NCBI GenBank assembly: GCA_963775085.1
Contig: CAVZHO010000006.1
Coordinates: 124,001-188,000 of the forward strand
Direction: 5' to 3'
Length of the DNA stretch: 64,000 nt
Source of the DNA: JAAFIP01 sp963775085
GTDB lineage: Bacteria > Pseudomonadota > Gammaproteobacteria > Burkholderiales > Burkholderiaceae_C
The translations under genes were made by a program, and so were the position numbers. The notes beneath the pieces were generated by a model, which did no database searches, had not been told where the DNA came from, and saw only the letters and a list, made by a program, of their open reading frames with translations. This document shows positions 41,384-50,505 of this stretch, piece after piece (the stretch's first letter is position 1; every line of letters starts with the position of its first letter).

Positions 41384-43927
41384 ATGTGCATGCTTCATCC
41401 AGAATTGGCCGGACTCACACAAACGGAAGCTGCACATCGACATGTCACCCATGGTCCCAATGTCTTGCCTGGCAGCAAACCCAAGTCGCTTCTGCGCATT
41501 GTGGTTGACGTTGTTCAGGAGCCGATGTTTCTCATGTTGTTGGGTGCAGGCGCGGTGTACTTATGGATTGGTGACACAGCCGAAGCGAGTTTCCTGCTGG
41601 TCTCCGTACTGGCGGTTATTGGATTAACCCTTGGTCAGGAACGCAAAACACAGCGCGCACTGGAGGCTCTACGCGACTTGTCTGCACCACGGGCACTCGT
41701 CATCCGGGACGGCGCAGAGTTGCGCATTGCCGGCCGCGAGGTGGTAGTGGGTGATTTACTGGTGCTGCATGAAGGAGACCGGATTGCGGCTGATGCGGTG
41801 CTGCTACAGGGGCAAATCAGCACCGACGAATCACTGCTCACGGGCGAGGCCGCACCGCAGGACAAACTGCCCGGTTCAGATGATCTCGCTTTGGGATTGC
41901 CAGCAGGGCAGGGCAATCCATTTTTGTTTGCCAGCACGGTGGTCACGCGCGGCGTAGGCGTGGCCCGCGTGCGTGCCATTGCTGTAGATACTGCGGTGGG
42001 CCGCATAGGCACCGCGCTGGCCTCGACAACACTGGTGATATCCAGGCTACAGAAGGCATCGCGTAACATCGTTCGCTGGCTTGCCGCAGTGGGTTTACTT
42101 GCGGCCATCGCTTTGATCTTGTTGGCTTGGAAGTGGGATGGAAAGCCTTTATTGGAGAGTCTGTTGCTGGGTATTGCATTGGCAATGGCTTTGTTGCCGG
42201 AAGAAATACCAGTAGTCTTGACGGTATTTCTAGCCCTCGGAGCCTGGAGGCTATCTCAGCAACGTGTACTGACACGTCGGGTCACGGCTGTGGAGGCACT
42301 GGGAGCCATCACGGTACTGGCTGTCGACAAGACCGGTACGCTTACCCAAAACCGTATGTTGGTGGCGGAGCTGTCGATCACAGACGCCAGCTTCGTCCAA
42401 GTTGCTGTAGATCAAAAACTACCAGAAGCGTTTCACACTATGGTGGAGTTTGCCATGCTTGCGACACCTGCCGACCCGTTTGACCCCATGGAAAAGGCGA
42501 TTCGCAGCTTTGGGCTTCACCATTTGACCGGCACAGAGCATGTGCACCCCTATTGGGCTCCAGAGCTTAGTTATCCCTTATCTCCCGAGATATTTGCCAT
42601 GACGCAGGTGTTTTCCGCTGGCACAGCGCAGCACCACTTGCTGGCCACCAAAGGGGCACCGGAAGCGGTGACCGATTTGTGCCACATGCCAATGCACCGG
42701 CTGGAAGCGATTGCACACCAGGTGCAGGATATGGCCAGCCGTGGCCTGCGCGTGTTGGCTGTAGCCAAAGGGGAATGGAGCGGGCAGCAATGGCCCGCCA
42801 GCCAACATGACTTTAGCTATACCTTTCTGGGTCTGTTGGGGCTGGCCGATCCACCCCGTCCGGAAGTGCCCGCAGCAGTGCGGGCTTGTCGCGCAGCAGG
42901 CATTCGCATTATCATGATGACAGGAGATCACCCCGCGACGGCACGGTCCATCGCAAGACAGGTAGGCTTGGATGCGTGCGACGATGTCCTGACGGGATCT
43001 GAGGTGAGTACCATGAGCGATGAGGCACTACGTAGTCGACTAGCGCTTACCCCGATTTGCGCCAGACTGGTGCCCGAGCAGAAGTTGCGGCTGGTGCGAG
43101 CACTACAGCAGGGTGGCGAAACGGTGGGCATGACTGGCGATGGTGTCAATGATGCACCTGCTCTCAAGGCGGCTGATGTGGGCATCGCGATGGGTCAGCG
43201 CGGCACCGATGTGGCCCGTGAGGCCGCAGCGATCGTGCTGCTGGACGATAGCTTCGCAAGTATTACCACCGCCATTCACCAAGGCAGGCGTATCTACGAC
43301 AACATTAGCGCGGCCACGCGTTTTATATTTGCGGTACACGTTCCGGTGGTGACACTGGCCTTGGGCCCGGTGTTGTTTCATTGGCCAGTGCTACTGCTGC
43401 CAGCGCAGATTGTGTTGATGGAGCTGCTGATTGACCCGGCATGCTCGGTGGTGTTTGAAGCAGAGCCGGAGGCGGCTGACATCATGCAGCGTCAACCTCG
43501 GGCTGCCAACGCTTCACCGTTCACACTGGATAACATAGGCTACGCATTGCTTCAAGGTATGGGTTTGGCGGCCGTGCTGTTAGGGGGCATCTGGGCGATG
43601 GTGATGCTGGGCTGGGAGTCGGGTCAGATTCGCACTACCGGGTTTGCGGGCTTGGTGCTGGGGCTGTTTTTGTTGGTGTTGGCCAATCGCGATTTGCATA
43701 AATCCTTGCTAACCAATATTTTTCTGCGCAATAGGTGGTTGGTGCGCATGTTACTTGCCGTAGTGGCCATGCTCGCATTGATCGCAGGCGCGCCATGGTT
43801 ACGACAAGTGATGGGTTTTACTTTGCCTCCCAACGCAGCGTTTGCGATGGTGGCAGTCATTCTTCTGGTCGTTATTGCATGGATGGAAGGATTGCGGATG
43901 GCACGGCTACGGTATCTGCAGGTGTAA
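41384..43927 (+). CDS. Cation-transporting P-type ATPase (P2/P3-like)
   Basis: An 847-residue pump. The N-terminal cation ATPase domain (AGLTQTEAAHRHVTHGPNVLPGSKP) is followed by LLTGEAAPQDK (actuator), the membrane motif ALLPEEIPVVLTVFLALGAWRLSQQRVLTRR, DKTGTLTQNRMLVAEL (phosphorylation Asp), MTGDHPATARSIARQVGL and MTGDGVNDAPALKAADVGIAMGQRGTDVAREAA. PEEIPVV stands where Ca2+ pumps have PEGLP. The ion is not certain: calcium, magnesium or manganese are possible. It converges on a Usp gene with 1 bp between them. An FNR-like box lies upstream. Confidence 0.9.
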   Translation: MCMLHPELAGLTQTEAAHRHVTHGPNVLPGSKPKSLLRIVVDVVQEPMFLMLLGAGAVYLWIGDTAEASFLLVSVLAVIGLTLGQERKTQRALEALRDLSAPRALVIRDGAELRIAGREVVVGDLLVLHEGDRIAADAVLLQGQISTDESLLTGEAAPQDKLPGSDDLALGLPAGQGNPFLFASTVVTRGVGVARVRAIAVDTAVGRIGTALASTTLVISRLQKASRNIVRWLAAVGLLAAIALILLAWKWDGKPLLESLLLGIALAMALLPEEIPVVLTVFLALGAWRLSQQRVLTRRVTAVEALGAITVLAVDKTGTLTQNRMLVAELSITDASFVQVAVDQKLPEAFHTMVEFAMLATPADPFDPMEKAIRSFGLHHLTGTEHVHPYWAPELSYPLSPEIFAMTQVFSAGTAQHHLLATKGAPEAVTDLCHMPMHRLEAIAHQVQDMASRGLRVLAVAKGEWSGQQWPASQHDFSYTFLGLLGLADPPRPEVPAAVRACRAAGIRIIMMTGDHPATARSIARQVGLDACDDVLTGSEVSTMSDEALRSRLALTPICARLVPEQKLRLVRALQQGGETVGMTGDGVNDAPALKAADVGIAMGQRGTDVAREAAAIVLLDDSFASITTAIHQGRRIYDNISAATRFIFAVHVPVVTLALGPVLFHWPVLLLPAQIVLMELLIDPACSVVFEAEPEAADIMQRQPRAANASPFTLDNIGYALLQGMGLAAVLLGGIWAMVMLGWESGQIRTTGFAGLVLGLFLLVLANRDLHKSLLTNIFLRNRWLVRMLLAVVAMLALIAGAPWLRQVMGFTLPPNAAFAMVAVILLVVIAWMEGLRMARLRYLQV

Positions 43928-43928
43928 A

Positions 43929-44405
43929 TCAGGTATTGCACTTACTGTTACCAGCGTCTTCCTGTGAGCGTACAACCAATACAGGAATGGGCGACAGGCG
44001 AATAATCTGCTCGGCCCCGCTGCCCAAAAACATGCGCCCTACGCCGCGCCGTCCATGCGTGCCAACGACGACCAAGTCTGCGTCCCAGCGCCTTGCCTCG
44101 CCGGCGACCGTCTCGGCCAGATGGTCGCCCAACTTCTCAAACAGAATACTGTCAGCCGCAACTCCTGCCGAGTTGGCGATCACGGTAGCATCCGCAAGAA
44201 TTTGCTTTCCCTGATCCTGCGCTATACGTATCAACTCGGCTGAGTAGCCACTGTATGCATCCAGGCCACTGAAAAACACCAGATCATCTACTACATGGAT
44301 AAAACGCACCTGCCCATCAGATTCTCTGGCCATTTGCAGAGCCGCGGTCAAAGCATTGTTGGAGGTGGGACTGCCATCTACGGCAACAAGAATTCTCTTG
44401 TACAT
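43929..44405 (-). CDS. Universal stress protein (UspA family)
   Basis: A 158-residue Usp (MYKRILVAVDGSPTSNNALTAALQMAR). The loop GTHGRRGVGRMFLGSGAEQIIR keeps all Gly residues of G-2x-G-9x-G, so ATP binding is likely. It is more diverged from the 28515/62659/63186 group and has a longer C-terminal tail (QEDAGNSKCNT). No good FNR box was seen in the AT-rich region upstream. It is convergent with the cation ATPase. Confidence 0.92.
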   Translation of the reverse strand: MYKRILVAVDGSPTSNNALTAALQMARESDGQVRFIHVVDDLVFFSGLDAYSGYSAELIRIAQDQGKQILADATVIANSAGVAADSILFEKLGDHLAETVAGEARRWDADLVVVGTHGRRGVGRMFLGSGAEQIIRLSPIPVLVVRSQEDAGNSKCNT

Positions 44406-44553
44406 GATGATTCTCCATTAATTAATCTTGAGTATCCATTGCCCGTAAAAATGAAAAATATTAAATGCTATTAAATGTATAGTTCATTACGTCCTATTTG
44501 CATAGACTACACGGTAATAAGTTGAGACTCTCAGCGTAATACGGGCGATCGCG

Positions 44554-45822
44554 CTATGTACCTACCGTGTTGGCTGCTGTAACAGGCCCCATGGTTTGTC
44601 CAGGTGCGTGGGGGCCTGTTTTGCGGCGCCGATTCATTTCAATGACGCAAGCTCCAGTGCCCAGGATCGCAATGAGGATAAGAGCCAGTGGCCCTACAAA
44701 TGGCAGTCGCACTAACAACATGACAGCCAATAACGTCAATGCATAGATACCGATGGCGACAGGAAACGAGGTAGGTGCGTCTTTGCGGATGGCAAGCTGT
44801 GCACGCTGCGCAATAAAGAAAATACCCACCAAATAACCTACCAGTAACAGAGCGGGGTACAGCATCATGACAACAATCCCCAGTGGAATGCCTAAAATTG
44901 TAATGAACAGAAATGCCGCAAGTAATGGCGCAACCAGTAGCGAACCCAAGCCTATAGCGATGGCCTGCCCAGCAGAGGTTTTGATGGTGTCAGCAGCTTT
45001 CGCCCAAAAGAAGGGAAACACTAACTGTAGGACGGCCGCACAAGCCAGCAAAGAAAAAAATGTGAACACCGAGCCCATCCACATTGGGCCGTGCCCTTGC
45101 ATGCCCCTATGCCATTCGCGGTATTGCATGTTGCTGGATGGAGTTTCCTCAGGCATCGCTCGCGTAATTGCCCCACTGATGATGGCACTATCGGCCTTCT
45201 TCAAATCAGCAGAAGCGGGATATCTCAGGGAACCGTTGATTTTGGTGTTGGGACCCAGTTCAATCTGTTCGGCGTTTAAGTGAACATCCCCCAGTAATTC
45301 GCCATTCAGCAGTATCTTCTGCGCTCCAATTTTGAGGGGGCCGTCGATTTTCCCATCAACCGTGACATTGCCTGCATACAGAGTGGCAGCGCGTGCAATG
45401 CGGGCATCCTTGGTCAACGTAATGTTGCCCGCAGCAATGAATACTTCTCCGCTGACGGCGCTTTCAATTCTTACGTCACCGCCCGCTGCACGCACATCGT
45501 CGCCGATAGATGATCGTACTGTGATGGAGCCTCCGGTCAGTGTTACATCACCCTTGATTGGTTGGTCAACCACCACACGGCCCCCTGCGGCAACAAAATC
45601 ACCATCCACCGCCGCAGTCGGGTGCACATTGCCGCCCGCCGCATAAATGTTGCCGCTTATAGGAAAAACGGAAGCTGTTCTCGTAGACCGGGCAGCGCTA
45701 TCATTTGTGGTGGATGATTGTGCGTGTGCTGCCATCCAGGTATTTGCTTCGAACAGATTGACTCCAGTGAAAATGGCGATCAACAAACCCATGGGAGGTG
45801 CAAAAATCTTTAAGCGTTGCAT
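44554..45822 (-). CDS. Bactofilin/polymer-forming-like ectodomain with C-terminal membrane block
   Basis: The start at 45822 follows GGGAG and gives 422 residues. A signal/anchor helix leads into a repetitive beta-helix region (about residues 55-215: GNIYAAGGNVHPTAAVDGDFVAAGGRVVVDQPIKGDVTLTGG in form, with further repeats) like polymer-forming cytoskeletal proteins. Four or so membrane helices follow (VFTFFSLLACAAVLQLVFPFFW to LALILIAILGTGACVIEM). It may build an envelope structure. It ends near the Usp at 43929 and starts 34 bp from the CBS gene. The role is unknown. Confidence 0.78.
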   Translation of the reverse strand: MQRLKIFAPPMGLLIAIFTGVNLFEANTWMAAHAQSSTTNDSAARSTRTASVFPISGNIYAAGGNVHPTAAVDGDFVAAGGRVVVDQPIKGDVTLTGGSITVRSSIGDDVRAAGGDVRIESAVSGEVFIAAGNITLTKDARIARAATLYAGNVTVDGKIDGPLKIGAQKILLNGELLGDVHLNAEQIELGPNTKINGSLRYPASADLKKADSAIISGAITRAMPEETPSSNMQYREWHRGMQGHGPMWMGSVFTFFSLLACAAVLQLVFPFFWAKAADTIKTSAGQAIAIGLGSLLVAPLLAAFLFITILGIPLGIVVMMLYPALLLVGYLVGIFFIAQRAQLAIRKDAPTSFPVAIGIYALTLLAVMLLVRLPFVGPLALILIAILGTGACVIEMNRRRKTGPHAPGQTMGPVTAANTVGT

Positions 45823-45856
45823 GATAGTCTCCCAATAACTGAGCAAGTAAGCTGAT

Positions 45857-46366
45857 TCATCTATCGTTCTTCAAGCTGCGTTTACCTAAAGGCTTGCGGT
45901 CAGGCGGACGTGTGAGAACCATTTGCGACTGTTTGGCCAGAACATACCGCTCTAAAACGCTAACTTCTGCGGCAAATGTCTCCCAAATATCGTCAACAGA
46001 CAAAATACCTGCCAGCGATCCATCCTTGGCTACCACAGGAACGCGACGTACGCCATAGTCACGCATGCGGGCTAACACGGTGACGATGTCTTCTTCCGGA
46101 CAAGCTGTCACCAGCGGTTGGGCCATGATGTCGCGGGCTGTAAAGACACGCGGATCCAGCGAAAAGGCGACGATCTTTATCGTAATGTCCCGATCCGTCA
46201 AAATGCCCACGGGAATACACCGGCCATCGCGGAGTTCTGTCATGACCAGGCTTCCCACGTTGTCATCGTGCAACATTTTTGCGCACGTCACCAGTGGTAT
46301 GTCGTGGTCAACAGCCACCACATTCGGTACGTATACTTGTTCAACGGTCATGTGCTGGGTTTTCAA
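45857..46366 (-). CDS. Tandem CBS-domain protein
   Basis: A 169-residue protein built of two CBS domains: VPNVVAVDHDIPLVTCAKMLHDDNVGSLVMTE...PVGILTDRDITIKIVA and ARDIMAQPLVTACPEEDIVTVLARMRDYGVRRVPVVAKDGSLAGILSVDDI. CBS pairs bind adenine nucleotides and sense energy status. No enzyme domain is attached. A perfect FNR box lies upstream with TACATT about 21 bp beyond it on the minus strand, indicating oxygen control. A basic C-terminal tail follows (RPPDRKPLGKRSLKN). Confidence 0.9.
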   Translation of the reverse strand: MKTQHMTVEQVYVPNVVAVDHDIPLVTCAKMLHDDNVGSLVMTELRDGRCIPVGILTDRDITIKIVAFSLDPRVFTARDIMAQPLVTACPEEDIVTVLARMRDYGVRRVPVVAKDGSLAGILSVDDIWETFAAEVSVLERYVLAKQSQMVLTRPPDRKPLGKRSLKNDR

Positions 46367-46419
46367 CGCAAATTCCTTTGGACTGATTGCTCAATGTACC
46401 CAACCCTGGTAAAGCACAG

Positions 46420-46433
46420 TTGATATTGATCAA
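46420..46433 (-). promoter_or_regulatory. FNR/Anr box (perfect) for the CBS-domain gene
   Basis: TTGATATTGATCAA, exact match to TTGAT-N4-ATCAA, 53 bp upstream of the ATG, with TACATT as a possible -10 about 21 bp downstream on the minus strand. Confidence 0.8.
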
Positions 46434-46463
46434 CAAGTATCGCCTGTAACGTACTCACAGAAA

Positions 46464-47057
46464 TTACTGAGCGTCCCTACCCAAGCGGCGTAATTTCGCC
46501 AGCCATTTACTGCTATCGTCGGTCTTGAAATTGGCGACCATTCCAATCAGTGTTTCGTGGACGGGCGCAATCCCTACAAAACCCAATATGTTGCGTTCCA
46601 GCGATTTAACACTGTGGGCCCGGAAATACCAACGATAAACCAGTGCAGGCATCCCCATAGTGACGACAACGCGTGCCGAGCGACCCGTCAAACCCTTTTT
46701 GGAGAAGCGGGTACTTCCCTGGTTGTATTCAAAAGCAAAACCAGGCCTGGCCACTTGCTCAAGAAATCCTTTCAGCAGGGCTGGCATATCACCAAGCCAT
46801 AGCGGAAAAAACAGCACGATATGCTCTGCCCAGAGAATATCAGCTTGAGCTTGCTGTAAGCCTGCAGGCAATGCGCCTTTTTCCCACGCCTCCTGACTGC
46901 GCAGCAGTGGAAAATCAAGCTCGCTCACCTGTGTCCAGCGCACCGCATGGCCCGCATCATGAGCCCCTGATGCGTAAGCGGAGGCCAACGCATGGCAAAG
47001 ATGAGACACGACCCCGTCAGGGTGACCTTGAATGATCAAAATGCGTTTGGAAGCCAT
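46464..47057 (-). CDS. Flavodoxin-like NAD(P)H-dependent oxidoreductase
   Basis: A 197-residue protein starting at the ATG at 47057 (MASKRILIIQGHPDGVVSHLCHALASAYASGA). The quinone-reductase/KefF-like fold is shown by the FMN-binding start ILIIQGHPD and by AEHIVLFFPLWLGDMPALLKGFLEQVARPGFAFEY and VVTMGMPALVYRWYFRAHSVKSLERNILGFVGI. Such proteins reduce quinones or drugs using NAD(P)H and FMN. It diverges from the adaptor gene at 47271. Its own promoter region has no perfect FNR box. Confidence 0.88.
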   Translation of the reverse strand: MASKRILIIQGHPDGVVSHLCHALASAYASGAHDAGHAVRWTQVSELDFPLLRSQEAWEKGALPAGLQQAQADILWAEHIVLFFPLWLGDMPALLKGFLEQVARPGFAFEYNQGSTRFSKKGLTGRSARVVVTMGMPALVYRWYFRAHSVKSLERNILGFVGIAPVHETLIGMVANFKTDDSSKWLAKLRRLGRDAQ

Positions 47058-47221
47058 CGTTATTGGTTGCAATCAATTCCATGTCGCAACAGCACGGTTG
47101 GAAGCTATGGGGCGGTTCACCTGTTCAATGCAGACATGTGTCAACTTTATGCGTTCGGTAGTGCAATGTATTTGATATATCGCAAACTTGGACAACAGAC
47201 TTTGCATGATTCCCAATAAGT

Positions 47222-47235
47222 TTGATATTTATCTA
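47222..47235 (+). promoter_or_regulatory. FNR-like box (one mismatch) upstream of the second adaptor
   Basis: TTGATATTTATCTA, one mismatch from TTGAT-N4-ATCAA, 35 bp before the adaptor start. That is close for a class II promoter unless the leader is very short. Low-confidence site. Confidence 0.35.
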
Positions 47236-47270
47236 TACATGAATAAAGTTGCAGCGCCACTCTTTGAAAA

Positions 47271-48542
47271 ATGTCTCGTCGTTCTATTGCCATGGTTATT
47301 GTGCTTAATATTCTCATCCTTGGGGTGTTGGCTGGGTGGTTTACCCGCACTATTAGCGTGCGAGTGGTTAGCCTGAGCCTTGCGCCTTTGGTACGCACCT
47401 TACAGTTTTCAGCCAAGGTGGTGACTGCGTCACGAGTCGACATAGGCAGCACGCTGACTGGGCGCGTACAAAAAGTTGCAGTGACTGAAGGTGCGCTGGT
47501 CAAAAAAGGGGAGATACTGGTTCGGCTGGAAAGCGACGAATTACGCGCTGCTTTGGAGCAGGCGCAGGCTGGTGAGCGGCTAGCCGAAGCGCGTTTAAGC
47601 GGCTTGCGAAGCACGGGACGCAGTAGTGTGCGGGCTGCGTTGGCACAAGCCGATTCAGTGTTAGCAGCTGCGCAGGCCGAACTACAGCGGACGCAAGCTT
47701 TGGTAAACCAGGGATTTATCAGTCAGGCACGACTGGACGAATCGTTGCGTGCAGTTGCCGTTGCCCAGGCTCAGCAAATCGGTGCGCGTGCTCAGCTGGC
47801 GGCGAATGCCGAAAGCGGCACCGATATCACCCAAGCGCAGGCGCAGCTGGGCTTGGCAACTTCAGCCACCAGTGCGGCAAAAGCAAGGTTGGAACAAGCC
47901 GTGCTTACAGCGCCAACTGACGCAAAGGTACTCACCCGTAACGTAGAACCAGGTCAGATCGTGCAGCCCGGGCGCGCGTTATTGAGCCTGGCACTGACAG
48001 GGCCACTACAGCTTATTGCGCAGGTGGACGAGCGTTATCTGGAGCAGTTACAGGTAGGTCAAACCGCGAGCATACTTGCCGATGCGTTCCCCACCCAGCG
48101 TTTTACAGCCCATGTCCTTTCCATAGCGCCACTGGTGGATGCACAGCGCGGTGCGATTGAAGTCAAATTCTCCATCCCGGGTTTGCCCCCAACTTTCTTG
48201 CGTGAAGACATGACGCTGTCTGCCGAAGTAGAAACCGCACGTAGCGAACGCGCATTGGTAGTGCCTGTGGCCTCGCTACGGGGAGGCGACGCGCCTATCT
48301 CTACGGTGTTGATCGAACGTGAAGGGCGGGCACAAGAGCGTGCTGTGCGCTTGGGCATTCGCACGCTAGAGGCTGCACAGGTGCTAGAGGGGCTGGCTGA
48401 GGGCGACAGGGTAATAGTTGATGGGTCGCTCAAACCGGGTAGCAGGATCAGGGGTGATGCAACTGCAATGGGGAGCACACCAATAGTTTCAGGTCGTGCT
48501 GAGGACGCTGGTTCTGCCATGACCAATGCCATGGGGCGTTGA
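47271..48542 (+). CDS. Membrane-fusion adaptor (MacA/RND-type)
   Basis: A 423-residue adaptor with an N-terminal anchor (MSRRSIAMVIVLNILILGVLAGWF). A first lipoyl half (VDIGSTLTGRVQKVAVTEGALVKKGEILVRLE), a coiled-coil hairpin rich in Ala/Gln (about 90-200), a second half (VLTAPTDAKVLTRNVEPGQIV) and beta-barrel domains complete it. It is first in an adaptor-permease-ATPase unit (47271-50505), the mirror order of the unit at 35706. Upstream is a weak FNR-like box. Confidence 0.88.
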   Translation: MSRRSIAMVIVLNILILGVLAGWFTRTISVRVVSLSLAPLVRTLQFSAKVVTASRVDIGSTLTGRVQKVAVTEGALVKKGEILVRLESDELRAALEQAQAGERLAEARLSGLRSTGRSSVRAALAQADSVLAAAQAELQRTQALVNQGFISQARLDESLRAVAVAQAQQIGARAQLAANAESGTDITQAQAQLGLATSATSAAKARLEQAVLTAPTDAKVLTRNVEPGQIVQPGRALLSLALTGPLQLIAQVDERYLEQLQVGQTASILADAFPTQRFTAHVLSIAPLVDAQRGAIEVKFSIPGLPPTFLREDMTLSAEVETARSERALVVPVASLRGGDAPISTVLIEREGRAQERAVRLGIRTLEAAQVLEGLAEGDRVIVDGSLKPGSRIRGDATAMGSTPIVSGRAEDAGSAMTNAMGR

Positions 48543-48546
48543 TGCC

Positions 48547-49773
48547 ATGTCGTGGCAGCTCGGATTCGAACGTCAAGTGGCGATCCGCTTCCTGCGCGAA
48601 GGTCGCATGCAAAGCGTACTGATCATCGTGGGTGTTGCTGCAGGGGTGGCTGTCATTGCCTACATTTCTGCGCTGATTTCTGGTTTGCAAAGCAACACTA
48701 TTGATAAAACACTGGGTGCTCAAGCGCACATCACCATCAGTGCCCCTGACGATACAGTCATATCAGCGCGCACACCCACTGTGGGCACGACTGTGCTGGC
48801 ACAGACACAAGCTCGGGGACAACGGTTACGCTCCATAGACAACTGGCAGACACTGATGCCCGTGCTGGAGAGAATGCCCGGAGTTCGTGCTGTATCGCCC
48901 TTAGTGTCGGTGGCCGGTCTGGCGGTGCGAGGTGAAGCCTCTAAATCAATCATCTTGACGGGTGTGGAGCTTGACTCTTACGACCACATCGTGCATCTAC
49001 GTTCCAAGCTTGTGCAGGGGCAGGCACGCTTGGATCCGGGTGAAGGCATCATCGGGCGTGACCTCGCCCAAGATTTGACAGTACGCTTGGGTGATCGCCT
49101 GAGCATTATCACGGGCGGTGTCTCCGAATCGCTACGGGTCACCGCAATTGCAGACTTTGGCGTGCGCGACCTTAACCGACGTAGCATCATCGTGCCGTTG
49201 CATACAGCCCAAAGTCTGGCTGGCTTGTCGGGCGGCGCGACCAGCCTGGATATCGTGCTGACAGACATCTGGGCAGCCCCCTTACTGGCCGCTGATCTGT
49301 CCATGCGTTGGCCTTACAAGGTCGAGAGTTGGCAAGAGGCCAACGCGCAATTGGTTTCAGCACTCAATGCGCAGTCCGTCAGCACTGCGCTGATACGCGG
49401 CGTGGTACTGATAGTGGTGGTGCTGGGTATTGCCAGTGTACTGGTCGTCTCCGTTGTACAAAAACGCCGTGAGATCGGCATACTGCGTGCAATGGGTGCC
49501 ACCCAAGGGCAGGTGCTTCGGGTGTTTCTGCTACAGGGGGCCATTGTTGGCGGGCTGGGGTCGGTGCTCGGAGTGGCTCTGGCAACACTGCTGGTCTGGG
49601 CGTTTAGCACGTTTGTGCGCGGTAGTGACGGGCTGCCGTTGTTTGTAATCACGCTCTCCATGGGGCTTGCGCTACGTGTCGCAGCTATCGCCACCCTGTG
49701 CGGGGTGCTGGCAGCTGTAGCGCCAGCGCGGCGTGCTGCCGCACTTGACCCGGCGCAGGCCATCCGCATGTGA
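48547..49773 (+). CDS. FtsX-family ABC transporter permease (LolC/MacB-like)
   Basis: A 408-residue permease from the ATG at 48547, five bases after the adaptor stop. One N-terminal helix (SVLIIVGVAAGVAVIAYISALISG), a periplasmic MacB core domain (about residues 45-270) and three C-terminal FtsX helices (VVLIVVVLGIASVLVVSVVQKRREIGILRAMGATQGQV, GGLGSVLGVALATLLVWAF, VAAIATLCGVLAAVAPARRAAALDPAQAIRM) give the typical LolC/E or MacB topology. It works with the adaptor before it and the ATPase after it. Confidence 0.9.
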   Translation: MSWQLGFERQVAIRFLREGRMQSVLIIVGVAAGVAVIAYISALISGLQSNTIDKTLGAQAHITISAPDDTVISARTPTVGTTVLAQTQARGQRLRSIDNWQTLMPVLERMPGVRAVSPLVSVAGLAVRGEASKSIILTGVELDSYDHIVHLRSKLVQGQARLDPGEGIIGRDLAQDLTVRLGDRLSIITGGVSESLRVTAIADFGVRDLNRRSIIVPLHTAQSLAGLSGGATSLDIVLTDIWAAPLLAADLSMRWPYKVESWQEANAQLVSALNAQSVSTALIRGVVLIVVVLGIASVLVVSVVQKRREIGILRAMGATQGQVLRVFLLQGAIVGGLGSVLGVALATLLVWAFSTFVRGSDGLPLFVITLSMGLALRVAAIATLCGVLAAVAPARRAAALDPAQAIRM

Positions 49774-49782
49774 GCCATTGTG

Positions 49783-50505
49783 ATGAACTCCATGTCCACA
49801 CCATTGATAGAGCTAAGTGGTATCCGCAAAAGCTACAACATGGGTTTGCCCAATGAGGCAGAGGTGTTGCACGGCTTGACCTTCACGATTCATCGCGGTG
49901 AGTTTGTCGCATTGATCGGCCCTTCTGGATCGGGTAAAAGTACCTTGCTCAATATCGTCGGTCTGCTGGAACGCATGACGCTGGGAAGCTACCGTATTCA
50001 AGGTGACGAGACCAGCCGTCTGGACGATACTGGCTTAACATTACGCAGGCGGAAAATGCTGGGCTTTGTCTTCCAGTTCCATCACTTGCTACCTGCTTTC
50101 ACTGCACTTGAGAACGTGACACTACCCGCGCTGATGCGTGAGGGGTATGTTTCGCCGACACAGCGTGAACGCGCGCGAGCCGTGTTAAAAGCGGTCGGTT
50201 TAGAAAATGCGATGGCCAAACGTCCAGGTGAGTTGTCGGGCGGCATGCAGCAAAGGGTGGCTATCGCACGCGCATTGGTGCTTGAACCGCCGTTGGTACT
50301 GGCTGATGAGCCTACGGGCAACCTTGACCGTGCTTCGTCAGACGAAGTCTTCGCGCTGCTGCGGCGTATGCATGCTGAATTGAATATTTCTTTCATCGTG
50401 GTCACGCACGACCCGCGTTTGGCGAACCGCTGTGACCGTTTGATTGAACTGGTCGATGGCCGCATTGAACGTGATGTGCATGTCGGTGTGGCGACGGAAA
50501 AGTGA
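49783..50505 (+). CDS. ABC transporter ATP-binding protein (LolD/MacB-type)
   Basis: A 240-residue ATPase with Walker A GPSGSGKST, Q-loop FVFQFHHLLPAFTALENVTLPALM, signature ELSGGMQQRVAIARALV, Walker B LVLADEPTGNLD and switch His in FIVVTHDPRLA. The ATG at 49783 is used; a GTG lies one codon upstream and another ATG three codons downstream. It closes the three-gene export unit and lies 9 bp after the permease. A stem-like sequence after the stop may end the transcript. Confidence 0.92.
   Translation: MNSMSTPLIELSGIRKSYNMGLPNEAEVLHGLTFTIHRGEFVALIGPSGSGKSTLLNIVGLLERMTLGSYRIQGDETSRLDDTGLTLRRRKMLGFVFQFHHLLPAFTALENVTLPALMREGYVSPTQRERARAVLKAVGLENAMAKRPGELSGGMQQRVAIARALVLEPPLVLADEPTGNLDRASSDEVFALLRRMHAELNISFIVVTHDPRLANRCDRLIELVDGRIERDVHVGVATEK

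Noticed and set aside
47171..47184. TTGATATATCGCAA as another FNR box
   Set aside because: Two mismatches in the right half-site; below the level used for other boxes.
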